In this document: positions 4,966 to 5,227 of the stretch, in pieces
How positions within the stretch are numbered: the first letter of the stretch is position 1
Layout: every line of letters begins with the position of its first letter
Source: Clostridia bacterium
Lineage (GTDB): Bacteria > Bacillota > Clostridia > Oscillospirales > CAG-272
DNA: 5,227 nt
Assembly: GCA_017960705.1 (NCBI GenBank)
Contig: JAGCYR010000004.1
Coordinates: forward strand, 1 to 5,227
Reading direction: 5' to 3'
Notes under the pieces: generated by a model
Databases searched by the model: none
What the model saw: only the letters and a program-made list of their open reading frames with translations
Told to the model about the DNA's origin: nothing
Made by a program: the position numbers and the translations under genes

Positions 4966-5227
4966 TTTCTTCGGCGGGTTCCTCTTCGGATTCCGCTTCT
5001 TCGGTGGTTTCCGCCGGGGTCTCTTCGGTGATCTCCGCCGGTTCTCCGTCCTCGGAGAGCTCGGGGTGCTCGGCGGTCTCGTCGGCGGTGATCTCTTGGT
5101 CAAGCTCCTCCTGCGGCTCGATGCGCGACAGGTTGACGATCGCCGCGCCCTCGGAGAGCCGCATCACGATCACGCCGCCCGCGGAACGGGAGTAGATCGG
5201 GATGCCAGCGACCGGGATCCGGATGAT
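4952..5227 (-). CDS. gyrA: DNA gyrase subunit A, C-terminal end (partial)
   Basis: The last 91 residues of a protein entering from the right edge. The visible part begins IIRIPVAGIPIYSRSAGGVI and continues VMRLSEGAAIVNLSRIEP, which fits the final blade of the GyrA C-terminal beta-pinwheel (family pattern R.PV..I...GR...GV.L.RL.EGD.VV...R.E), the domain that wraps DNA during ATP-dependent negative supercoiling. Residues after that (about 50) form a tail very rich in Glu, Thr, Pro and Ala, ending EENEEI. Acidic tails on GyrA are known in other bacteria, where in E. coli they tune wrapping and supercoiling. ParC is the main alternative but usually lacks this final blade and tail. The stop overlaps the start of the lipoprotein gene by 14 bases, indicating co-transcription. 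The N-terminal catalytic part is outside the window. Confidence 0.88.
   Translation of the reverse strand: MIRIPVAGIPIYSRSAGGVIVMRLSEGAAIVNLSRIEPQEELDQEITADETAEHPELSEDGEPAEITEETPAETTEEAESEEEPAEENEEI

Noticed and set aside
4966..5103. Start of the lipoprotein at 5103, adding 46 residues
   Set aside because: The added residues are only Lys/Arg/Pro/Ser from the reverse frame of the gyrA acidic tail, and they would bury the signal peptide inside the protein.

Overview
The window looks like chromosomal DNA from a fairly GC-rich member of the Clostridia, probably an uncultured gut-type Oscillospiraceae-like Firmicute. The reasons are an RNase J of the Firmicute type, a GyrA C-terminus with an acidic tail, strong AAAGGAGG-type Shine-Dalgarno sites, lipobox lipoproteins and short-hairpin intergenic repeats. 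The lineage is inference from gene content and style, not from a marker tree.

Layout. Positions 1-276 are comparatively AT-rich non-coding DNA with an extended -10 promoter (TGTTATAAT) about 125 bases ahead of the first gene. The gene at 277-1230 (+) encodes a secreted lipoprotein with an endonuclease/exonuclease/phosphatase (DNase I-like) domain. Positions 1231-1354 hold three small hairpins, each preceded by GTTATG, followed by a strong intrinsic terminator. Everything to the right is on the minus strand. Read in transcription order from the right edge it is: the last 91 codons of gyrA (5227-4952); a small lipoprotein of unknown function overlapping gyrA by 14 bases (4965-4264); an XRE-family regulator with a long Pro/Glu/Lys-rich tail (4240-3761); a gap with a hairpin whose T-run faces the opposite way; a tail-anchored small membrane protein (3672-3388); and RNase J (3377-1410), which converges on the lipoprotein gene of the left part.

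How it fits together. gyrA, the lipoprotein and the XRE gene are packed tightly enough to be co-transcribed. The small membrane protein and RNase J are 10 bases apart and form a second tight pair, which may or may not be continuous with the first. RNase J would act in RNA maturation and decay and GyrA in supercoiling. The two lipoproteins are predicted to sit outside the membrane and have no visible link to those processes. I see no defence system, mobile element, CRISPR array, rRNA or tRNA. The least explained items are the GTTATG hairpin chain, a 26-base near-perfect palindrome built into the start of the lipoprotein gene just after the gyrA stop, and the membrane-anchored partner gene immediately ahead of RNase J.
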